Assembly (NCBI GenBank): GCA_903893335.1
Contig: CAITLX010000964.1
Span: forward strand, 1-14,263
Direction: 5' to 3'
Origin: an uncultured delta proteobacterium
GTDB lineage: Bacteria > Myxococcota_A > Polyangia > Polyangiales > Polyangiaceae
Length of the DNA: 14,263 bases
A program made the translations under genes and the position numbers. The notes under the pieces were generated by a model. It did no database searches. It was not told the DNA's origin and saw nothing but the letters and a program-made list of their open reading frames with translations. Position 1 is the first letter of the stretch. Each line of letters begins with the position of its first letter. Below are positions 7,373 through 13,665 of this stretch, one piece after another.

Positions 7373-8418
7373 GAGCGCTTCTCCCGGTCCTTGCGCAGCG
7401 AGAGGCCGAGCGCGACGGCGAGCTGCGCCGAGCGGGCCTGCACCAGCGCGGGGTCGACTTCCTTCGCCTCGATCGCGAGCTTCTCGGTCGGCCAGAAGAC
7501 CTCGACCGGCACGCGCGCGCGGCGCTCGATGGCCTGCGAGAGCTGCGGGAGGTTGGCGCTGCCGCCGGTGACGAAGATGCGCGACATCTCCCCCTCGCCG
7601 CTGGTGGCCATGAAGAAGTCGAGCGAGCGCTGGATCTCGGCGGCGATCGAGTCGCACACGCCCTCGACCACCTGCTTGACCTGCGGGGCCATCGCCTCTT
7701 GTCCGCTCGTCTTGTAGGCGTCGGCCTGCTCGTAGGGCACACCGAGCTGCTTCTGGATCTCCTCGGTGATGAGGTTGCCGCCGCTCGCGATGTCGCGCGT
7801 GAAGGCCGAGACGCCGTGGGCGACGATGTTGAGCGTCGAGAGGCTCGCGCCGACGTTGATGAGCGCGACGGTCTGATCGACGGGCAGGCCGCGCCAGGCC
7901 TCGAAGACGTTCTGGATGGTGAACGCGTCGATGTCGACGACGACCGGCCGGAGCTTCGCGTCGCGGGCGAGCTGGGCGTAGTCGCTGATCTCGTCGCGCT
8001 TGGCGGCGACCAGGAGGAGATCCATCTGCGCGGCCTCGGGGCGGCGGCGGAGCACCTCGTAGTCGATCTGCACGTCCTTGATGTCGAACGGGATGTGCTG
8101 CTCGGCCTCCCACTGGATCTGCTCGTCGAGCTCCGCCGGCGTCATGGTCGGGACGCTGATCTTGCGGATGATGACCGACTGGCCCGACACGCTCATGGCG
8201 ACGTCGCGCTGCTTGATCTTGTTGTCGTGGAAGATGCGCGTGAGGGCCTCGATGACGGCCCCCGAGTTCATCACGTGGCCATCGACGATCGTCTGCGCGG
8301 GCAGCGGCGCATAGCCGAGCCGCACGAGGCCGACGCCCTTCCGGCCCTCTTTTACCTGGCACACCTTGATCGAGCTCGACCCGATGTCGACCCCGACCAG
8401 GTTCTTTCCGTCGGCCAT
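7369..8418 (-). CDS. pilM: Type IV pilus assembly ATPase-like protein PilM
   Basis: A 349-residue protein starting at ATG 8418 with AAGGA 6 nt upstream. PilM is an actin/FtsA-fold cytoplasmic protein that binds ATP and the N-terminal peptide of PilN, linking the pilus motor to the envelope complex. Signature pieces are phosphate loop 1 GVDIGSSSIK (9-18), phosphate loop 2 INVGASLSTL (187-196) and the adenosine motif FVTGGSANLP (282-291). The segment IQWEAEQHIPFD (101-112) is characteristic of PilM/Cpa-like proteins. It is the first gene of the pilMNOPQ run and is read divergently from the LysM-peptidase gene across a 165-nt gap that must contain its promoter. Length and motifs are normal. Confidence 0.96.
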   Translation of the reverse strand: MADGKNLVGVDIGSSSIKVCQVKEGRKGVGLVRLGYAPLPAQTIVDGHVMNSGAVIEALTRIFHDNKIKQRDVAMSVSGQSVIIRKISVPTMTPAELDEQIQWEAEQHIPFDIKDVQIDYEVLRRRPEAAQMDLLLVAAKRDEISDYAQLARDAKLRPVVVDIDAFTIQNVFEAWRGLPVDQTVALINVGASLSTLNIVAHGVSAFTRDIASGGNLITEEIQKQLGVPYEQADAYKTSGQEAMAPQVKQVVEGVCDSIAAEIQRSLDFFMATSGEGEMSRIFVTGGSANLPQLSQAIERRARVPVEVFWPTEKLAIEAKEVDPALVQARSAQLAVALGLSLRKDREKRS

Positions 8419-8483
8419 GTCGCGTCCTTGCCCCTCGAGACGTGAGAAGCGTGCGCCGCGAGCCTTTCGCGAGCGCAGAGCGG

Positions 8484-8513
8484 AGTGTCGCACCCACGCC
8501 GAGCAGAGGTCAA
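8484..8513 (-). promoter_or_regulatory. Candidate promoter of the pilMNOPQ operon
   Basis: On the minus strand TTGACC (8513-8508) is spaced 18 nt from GACACT (8489-8484), which matches TATAAT at only three positions. It sits in the pilM / LysM-peptidase divergent gap and would give a leader of about 60 nt. It is very like the candidate before the FHA-GGDEF gene (TTGACC, 18 nt, TACACT). A run of six A's (8512-8517 on the plus strand) adjoins the -35 element. Weak evidence. Confidence 0.3.
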
Positions 8514-8583
8514 AAAAGTGCTTTGCGGTGGGTGGCGCCTGACGTAACCCTCCGCCCCTCGACGCCCTGGTCGAACCCCGCCG

Positions 8584-9597
8584 ATGATCGCCCCGCGCCA
8601 CCTCGTGCTCGCCCTGGTCCTCGCGCTCGGCGCGGGGCTCCCGGGGCGCGCCGCGCGCGCCGACGACGACGCGGCGGGCGAGCGGGTGCACGTCGTCGCC
8701 CGGGGCAACACGCTCGGCTCGGTCGCGCGCCGCTACCGCGTGAGCGTCGGCGCGCTGCGCGAGGCCAACGACCTCGCGCGCGGCGCGACGCTGCACCTCG
8801 GCCAGAGGCTCGTCATCCCGGCGCCCGGAGACGACGGCGACCGAGGCGGGCGCAACCGCTCGGAGCGCGAGGGGGGCATCGGCGCACGCCGCGAACGCGC
8901 GAGCGGGCGCGACGAGGGTCGCGATCACGGCGGCGGGCGCAACGACGGGCGCGACGACGGACGCGATCGTGGAGGCGGGCGGGACGACGCGCACGGCCAG
9001 TTCTCCCGCGTTCCGAAGCGCCCGGGCGTCGTGCGCCTGGTGCACGGCGCCGAGCACGTCGACGTCAAGGTGCGCGAGCGCAGCGGGCGGCTGCTGCCCC
9101 CGGCGGTGGCCGCGTTCCGGCGCGTCATGCGACACCCGTCGGGCGCCGAGCACGAGGTCGATCCGAGGCTCGTGACGCTCATGACGATGGTCAGCGACCA
9201 TTTCGGCGGTCGCCCCATCGCCGTCGTCAGCGGCTTCCGCCCCTACTCGCCCACGCAGTTCACGGCGCACTCGAACCACAACGCGGGCCGCGCGCTCGAC
9301 TTCGTGGTGCGCGGCGTGCCCAACGAGGTCGTGCGCGACTTCTGCAAGTCGTTCCGTAACGCCGGCGTGGGGTACTACCCCAACTCGTCGTTCATCCACC
9401 TCGACGTGCGCGCCAAGAGCGCGTTCTGGGTGGACCTCGCCGGCCCCGGCGAGCGCCCCCACTACACGCACCCCGACCACGGCACCGACGCCGACGAGGG
9501 GGCCGGCGAGGTCACCCCCGACCCCGGCGCCGCCGGCGGCGCAGGCGACGACGTGGGAGCCGACACGGCCCCCGAAAACCCCTCCGGCGGGTCATAA
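8584..9597 (+). CDS. Secreted LysM and M15-type (DUF882/MepK-like) peptidoglycan peptidase
   Basis: A 337-residue protein starting at ATG 8584, the first possible start after an in-frame TAA at 8545; no clear ribosome site is seen. Residues 1-26 are a signal peptide (ending AARA). Residues about 34-79 form a LysM domain for peptidoglycan binding (VHVVARGNTLGSVARRYRVS). Residues 80-140 are hydrophilic and become an Arg/Asp/Gly repeat (108-136). Residues about 145-295 are a DUF882 / peptidase M15 domain: SGFRP (216-220), a histidine at 232 with Asp239 in HNAGRALDF, and GVGYYPNSSFIHLDVR (261-276) with His272 as a further zinc ligand. The family cleaves peptide cross-links in peptidoglycan. The tail (300-337) is Asp/Gly/Ala-rich. 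It is divergent from pilM, so a role in opening the wall for pilus assembly is possible but unproven. Confidence 0.88.
   Translation: MIAPRHLVLALVLALGAGLPGRAARADDDAAGERVHVVARGNTLGSVARRYRVSVGALREANDLARGATLHLGQRLVIPAPGDDGDRGGRNRSEREGGIGARRERASGRDEGRDHGGGRNDGRDDGRDRGGGRDDAHGQFSRVPKRPGVVRLVHGAEHVDVKVRERSGRLLPPAVAAFRRVMRHPSGAEHEVDPRLVTLMTMVSDHFGGRPIAVVSGFRPYSPTQFTAHSNHNAGRALDFVVRGVPNEVVRDFCKSFRNAGVGYYPNSSFIHLDVRAKSAFWVDLAGPGERPHYTHPDHGTDADEGAGEVTPDPGAAGGAGDDVGADTAPENPSGGS
8905..8991 (+). repeat. Arg-Asp-Gly coding repeat in the LysM peptidase
   Basis: This in-frame stretch encodes residues 108-136, three degenerate units each beginning with a GRD or GRN motif and separated by Gly-Gly-Gly (GRDEGRDHGG, GRNDGRDDGRDRGG, GRDD). 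The DNA shows matching GC-rich sub-repeats, so unit number may vary between strains. The segment is a mixed-charge, probably disordered linker between the LysM and catalytic domains. Confidence 0.6.
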
Positions 9598-9727
9598 AAC
9601 ACCCTCTTTCGCCACTCGCCAAAGTCGCGACTTTCTTCGTGAAAGTTCGCAGATGGCAAGAAGCAGCGCCCTTCGCGCGTGAAGCCGGTGCGGCTGTGAC
9701 CCCCCACCCCGAAGCGGGGCCCCGAGG
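9598..9727. terminator. Convergent intergenic region with overlapping hairpins
   Basis: The 130 nt between two convergent genes hold several inverted repeats. There is a perfect 14-bp palindrome AAAGTCGCGACTTT (9621-9634), and a 6-bp stem ACTTTC / GAAAGT with 5-nt loop (9630-9646) that shares bases with it, so the two are mutually exclusive. Two 5-bp stems lie at 9683-9695 (AGCCG/CGGCT) and 9707-9719 (CCCCG/CGGGG). The first is followed by the T-rich CTTTCTT on the plus strand; the last lies just after the stop of the minus-strand gene. Bidirectional termination is the simplest reading. No coding is apparent. Confidence 0.45.
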
Positions 9728-12232
9728 TCAGGGTGAGGCAGCCGGCGGCGGGCTCCAGCGGAAGGCCCGCGGGGTCATGGGGCGGCCGAGGGCGTACAGC
9801 GCCGCCTGGTCGTAGCGCCCGAGCGGGGGGGTCGGCGTCCCCGCCCGGTGCACGAACGCCGCGGCGTGGCCGCCTCGGTCGAGCGCGACGGCGCGCAGGC
9901 AGCCGGCCGCCACCAGGGCGGCGGCGAGGGGCTCGTCGCCGTGGGCGGTGGCCGAGGCCACGATGGCGCGCCCTTCGGCGGTGACCCCGAGGGCGGCGCG
10001 ACGGCGCAGGCCATGGTCGCGGGGCGGGGGCAGCGCGTGCGCGTCGTCCACGATCAACGGGAGCTCGATCGCGTCCCCCTCGACGGGAGCCGGCCCCGCT
10101 GCGGTGATCGCGAGGTCGCGGCCGGGAGCGGCGACGAGCCAGGCCTCGCCGCGCGACGCGACGAGCGCGCGCCCCGCGACGACGAGGCCCGTGGGGCGCG
10201 CCTCGCTCGCGGCGCCCAGCCCGAACGCGGCGACCACGCGGTGCGCGTCGTCGCCCGAGAGCTCGCCCGACCCATCGCGCGCGTCCCTCGTGGCCGCGCG
10301 CACGCTCCACCCGACGCGCCCCGGCTCGACCGAGAGCAGCTCGACCTGCGCCGCGTCGCCCGCCTCGGGCGTCGCGACGGCGCGGTAGAAGCCGGGCAGC
10401 CACGCCGGCGCAGGCTGCACGCCGACGTCGGGGGCCCAGCCCAGCTCGCCCGCCGGCCGCGGCTCGCGCAGCATCAAGTAGAAGAAGTCCTTCGGCGAGT
10501 ACTCGAGGTACCGGTCGGGCTGGATCTCCATCTGCGGCGTCAGCAGCTTCGCGTCGTAGTCCTTCGCGCGCAGGTCGCGCACGCTCGCGAAGACGAACCC
10601 CGTGTGGTGCGGGTTCATGTCGAGGTGCATGCCGTAGGTGCAGCCGACCTGGAGCATCGCCTTGCCGAGCGTGGGCGCGCTGACCTCGTCGCCCCACACG
10701 TAATAGAGATGCCCCGGCTCGGTGACGCAGATGCCCGAGCGCTCGGTGAGCATGCTCGTGCCCGCGAGCTGCCAGCCCCACTGCGTGCGACCGCTCGGCG
10801 ACAGCTTGCCGTCCTCGACGAGCGGCTCGAGGTTCTGGCGAAACGACACGACGTCGTCGGGCAGCGTGGGGGGCCCCCGCCACGTGCCGAGGCCGACGCG
10901 CGCGTCGCGCGTGACCACCACCGTCGCCGCGTCGGGCTTCGGAGGGAGCAGCACGCGGCGGTGCACCATCATCCCGTACTCGCCGTGCGTCGTCTTGAAC
11001 GCACCGTTGAACGCGCCGACCACGCGGCCGAGCACGCGCGGGTCGCGCGGGATCTTGCCCGCGCCGCGCGCGCCGGTGAGCGACTTCGGGTCCTCGACGC
11101 CCCCCTCCATGTCGAGCTCGAGCTGGCGCACGTCGATGGCGACGACCAGCACCTTGGCGTACGGGCGCTGCGCGTCGGGGCGCACGGTGGTCTGGTAGAA
11201 ATACGGGGGAGGCTCGGGCGTGCCGGGCGCGCGCGCGAGCTTGCGCAGGAAGGGGAGCGTGACGGGCTCCCAGCGCCCCTCGCCTCGCTCGGCGTCGCGG
11301 AAGATCGACGCGATGGGCGCGGGGGGCCAGAAGCCGCCGTCCTCGCCGGCCTTCGACGCGTCGAGCACCGGGGCGGCGGGCTCGGCTGCGTGGGCGACCT
11401 CGGCCGGCGGAGGGCCCGACGCGGCGAAGAGCGCGCGGCGCGCGCGATCGCGCAGATCGAACACCTCGGCCTCGAGCCACGCGATGGCGTCGGGCCCGAT
11501 CTCGGCGCGCACGGTGTCGACCGCCCAGAGGATCGGGCGCTTGCGCAGCGTGGGGATGGGCACGACGCGCGCGCCGGTGGCGTCGACGTCGCCCGAGAGC
11601 TGACCCGAGGCGGGGTCGAGCGTGAGGCGGGAGGCGTCGAGCGCGAGCGCGAGCGCGCCGTCGGTCCACCGCAGCGCGACCTGGGAGGCGGGGCGATCGA
11701 GCGCGACGTCGGCGCGCGTGAGCCCCGCGGCGTTGCCCGTCTCCTGCCACGCCGTGACCGCCGCCATCGCGCCGTCGAGCCACGAGGCGTCCGCCGCAGG
11801 GGGGCGGCCGCGCACGTCGAGCACCGACGCGGCGTCGACCTTGCCCTCGCTCGCGGTCGCGTACGCGAAGAGCGCGCCGGACGCGACGAGCGAGCCCTCG
11901 TCGCCGAGCGGCGTGGACGAGAGGTTGCGCACCGAGCCGACGGAGATGGGGCGCCCCTCGAGCGTGAGCCGGACGCGCGCGCGGTAGACGTCGCGAGGAG
12001 CCCCGGGCGCGCTCGCCGCGAGGAACACGACGCCGCGGCCGAAGAGGGCCTCGCCGACCGCGCTGCCCGCGGGCTCCCACGCGACGTCGTCGGAGCGCAC
12101 CACGCCCTCGGCCGCCGCTCCGAGCAGCGCGGCCAGCCCGGCGACGGTGCGCTCGGGGGGCGACGGGCGCGTGGCGCGGGCGGCGACGGCGAGGACCGCT
12201 CCGACCGCGAAGGCTCGCACGCGCAGCGGCAT
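9728..12232 (-). CDS. Large exported protein with phosphodiester-glycosidase (NAGPA/DUF2233)-like module
   Basis: An 834-residue protein starting at ATG 12232; no clear ribosome site, but a basic-hydrophobic signal segment (1-20) supports this start. Residues about 30-310 are a region I do not recognise. Residues about 315-552 resemble the NAGPA phosphodiester glycosidase family: GEGRWEPV (317-324), TTVRPD (348-353), VVGAFNGAFKTTHGEYG (404-420, the usual FNGGF), RQNLEPLVEDG (465-475), RSGICVTEPG (498-507) and GCTYGMHLDMNPHH (530-543), where the family usually has LDGGG or LDIN. Residues about 665-797 repeat the same order in weaker form: RVVAAFGLGA, RAALGVTAEG, GCLRAVALDRGGH. The family hydrolyses glycosidic bonds next to phosphodiesters or teichoic-acid-like linkages; the substrate here is unknown. 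It starts 53 nt after the kal-kce stop on the same strand. Family call is fairly sure, activity is not. Confidence 0.7.
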   Translation of the reverse strand: MPLRVRAFAVGAVLAVAARATRPSPPERTVAGLAALLGAAAEGVVRSDDVAWEPAGSAVGEALFGRGVVFLAASAPGAPRDVYRARVRLTLEGRPISVGSVRNLSSTPLGDEGSLVASGALFAYATASEGKVDAASVLDVRGRPPAADASWLDGAMAAVTAWQETGNAAGLTRADVALDRPASQVALRWTDGALALALDASRLTLDPASGQLSGDVDATGARVVPIPTLRKRPILWAVDTVRAEIGPDAIAWLEAEVFDLRDRARRALFAASGPPPAEVAHAAEPAAPVLDASKAGEDGGFWPPAPIASIFRDAERGEGRWEPVTLPFLRKLARAPGTPEPPPYFYQTTVRPDAQRPYAKVLVVAIDVRQLELDMEGGVEDPKSLTGARGAGKIPRDPRVLGRVVGAFNGAFKTTHGEYGMMVHRRVLLPPKPDAATVVVTRDARVGLGTWRGPPTLPDDVVSFRQNLEPLVEDGKLSPSGRTQWGWQLAGTSMLTERSGICVTEPGHLYYVWGDEVSAPTLGKAMLQVGCTYGMHLDMNPHHTGFVFASVRDLRAKDYDAKLLTPQMEIQPDRYLEYSPKDFFYLMLREPRPAGELGWAPDVGVQPAPAWLPGFYRAVATPEAGDAAQVELLSVEPGRVGWSVRAATRDARDGSGELSGDDAHRVVAAFGLGAASEARPTGLVVAGRALVASRGEAWLVAAPGRDLAITAAGPAPVEGDAIELPLIVDDAHALPPPRDHGLRRRAALGVTAEGRAIVASATAHGDEPLAAALVAAGCLRAVALDRGGHAAAFVHRAGTPTPPLGRYDQAALYALGRPMTPRAFRWSPPPAASP

Positions 12233-12285
12233 CGCCGCGCGAACGTAGCCGAAAACGCGCGGGCGGCGAAGCGCGCCCTCGCGGC

Positions 12286-13629
12286 TCAGCGCGGCGCGAT
12301 GCCGAGCAGCACGCGCGCGCGCGCCGGATCGACCGCCTGGCGGCCGATCTGCCGCGCGTACGACGCCGCGCGATCGACGAGCGGGGCGCTGCCCTCGGCG
12401 AGCACGCCCTTCTCGACGAAGAGGTTGTCCTCGAGGCCGACGCGCGCGTGCCCGCCGAGCCGCAGCGCGAGCTCGGTCATCGGGCGCTGGTGCTTGCCGA
12501 CGGCGGCAGCGCCCCACGAGGCGCCCTCGGGCACCTGCGAGACGAGGAAGCGCAGCACGTCCTCGCGCGCGCCGATGCCCCCCGGTACGCCCAGGACGAA
12601 CTGGAAGTGCAGCGGCGGCGCCAGCAGGCCGCTCGCGGCGAGCGCGAGGGCCGCGTCCACGTGCCCGACCTCGTAGCACTCGAGCTCGGCGACGCTGCCG
12701 GCGGCGCGGATGCGGCGGGCCATCTCGCGCACGTCGCCGCGCGTGTTGACGAACACCTCGTCGCCGAAGTTGACGCTGCCGCAGTTGAGCGTCGCCATCT
12801 CGGGGTGGCAGGCTAGCGGCTGCGCGCGCTCGTCGAGCGTCATGCCCACCGCGCCGCCCGTCGACACCTGCACGATGACGTCGGTCTTCTCGTGGATGGC
12901 GCCGATGGCCTCGGCGAACAGGGCCATGGCCTGGCTCGGCCGCCCGTCGGCGTCGCGCACGTGCAGGTGCACGACGGCGGCGCCCGCGTCGCGGCAGCGC
13001 GCGGCCTCGTCGGCGATCTCGCGCGCGGAGAGCGGCAACCAGGGCGTCTGCGTGCGCGTGACCTCGGCGCCGACGATGGCCGCGGTGAGGATGACCTCGG
13101 GGGGCGTCTCGCGCGGCGGCGTGACGACGAAGCCCGGCGCGGACGGCACGAGGACGCGCCCCTCGGGGAGACCGGGCGCTCCGAGGGTGGCGCCGCTCTC
13201 GACGAGCGCCCCGCGCGCCGCGCCGCGCGGGCGGCGCTGCAGCCCCTCGGGCACCACGCAGGTGCCCGTCGCGCGGCACACGACGACGGGCGCGGTCAGC
13301 GGGTCGGCGGCCGAGGGTGCGACGCCGGGCGCGCGCAGGTTGGCGACGACCTTGCGCGCCTCGAACGCCATGCGCCGCGAGGTGCGGCCGATCGCGGTGA
13401 TGACGCCGGTGACCTCGAGGTAGTCGCCCGCGAGCACCGGCGCGAGGAACTCGACGGCGTCGTACGCGCGAAAGAGCCCCTCGTCGCCGTCGAGCCGGAT
13501 GAGCAGCTCGGTCGCGACGTCGCCGAACAGGCCGAGCACGCGCGCGCCGTCGACGAGCTCGCCCGCGTAGTGCGCCTCGTGGGCAGACACCCGCAAGCGC
13601 AAGGTCACCGCGAGGCCGACGCCAGACAT
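12286..13629 (-). CDS. kal-kce: Fused 3-aminobutyryl-CoA ammonia-lyase (Kal) and 3-keto-5-aminohexanoate cleavage enzyme (Kce)
   Basis: A 447-residue protein starting at ATG 13629. Residues about 8-127 match Kal, a hotdog-fold lyase: RLRVSAHEAHYAGELVDGAR (11-30), LFGDVATELLIRLDGDEGLF (34-53), YDAVEFLAPVLAGDY (56-70) and the ending VVVCRATGTCVVP. Residues about 178-447 match Kce of the BKACE (DUF849) family, a zinc (beta/alpha)8 barrel: Glu189 in GAEVTR, metal ligands His221 and His223 in HLHVRD, and Arg396, Glu400 and Asp401 in RVGLEDNLF, with the spacing expected from the Kce structure. Residues 128-175 are a Pro/Arg/Ala-rich linker. Kce turns 3-keto-5-aminohexanoate plus acetyl-CoA into acetoacetate and 3-aminobutyryl-CoA; Kal removes ammonia to give crotonyl-CoA. 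These are consecutive steps of lysine fermentation, so the fusion would channel the intermediate. No stop or frameshift lies between the domains. Other pathway genes are not in the window. Confidence 0.92.
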   Translation of the reverse strand: MSGVGLAVTLRLRVSAHEAHYAGELVDGARVLGLFGDVATELLIRLDGDEGLFRAYDAVEFLAPVLAGDYLEVTGVITAIGRTSRRMAFEARKVVANLRAPGVAPSAADPLTAPVVVCRATGTCVVPEGLQRRPRGAARGALVESGATLGAPGLPEGRVLVPSAPGFVVTPPRETPPEVILTAAIVGAEVTRTQTPWLPLSAREIADEAARCRDAGAAVVHLHVRDADGRPSQAMALFAEAIGAIHEKTDVIVQVSTGGAVGMTLDERAQPLACHPEMATLNCGSVNFGDEVFVNTRGDVREMARRIRAAGSVAELECYEVGHVDAALALAASGLLAPPLHFQFVLGVPGGIGAREDVLRFLVSQVPEGASWGAAAVGKHQRPMTELALRLGGHARVGLEDNLFVEKGVLAEGSAPLVDRAASYARQIGRQAVDPARARVLLGIAPR

Positions 13630-13665
13630 GGTAAAGGCGAGCTTAGCATCGACCTCGCCCCCACG
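13630..13665. promoter_or_regulatory. 36-nt divergent spacer between kal-kce and cdsA
   Basis: Only 36 nt separate two divergent start codons, too little for two full promoters side by side. The spacer has a local AT-richer core with TTAGCAT on the plus strand and TGCTAAGCT (an extended -10-like sequence) on the minus strand. Neither gene has a visible Shine-Dalgarno sequence. Short-leader or leaderless transcripts with promoters reaching into each other's coding sequence would fit. Speculative. Confidence 0.3.

Noticed and set aside
8905..8991. Possible CRISPR-like or tandem DNA array
   Set aside because: Units are short, degenerate and in-frame, encoding an Arg-Asp-Gly linker; no spacers are present.
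9462..12080. An 872-codon minus-strand open frame overlapping the glycosidase-like gene in another frame
   Set aside because: Arg-rich composition typical of a shifted frame, and it runs through the convergent gap and into the opposite gene.
9848..12676. A 942-codon open frame on the plus strand
   Set aside because: It lies antisense to the glycosidase-like protein and the end of kal-kce. It is very Arg/Ala/Glu-rich with no domain or signal peptide.
12233..13279. In-frame extension upstream of the glycosidase-like gene
   Set aside because: It overlaps kal-kce in another frame and is Arg/Ala-rich; the signal peptide starts at 12232.
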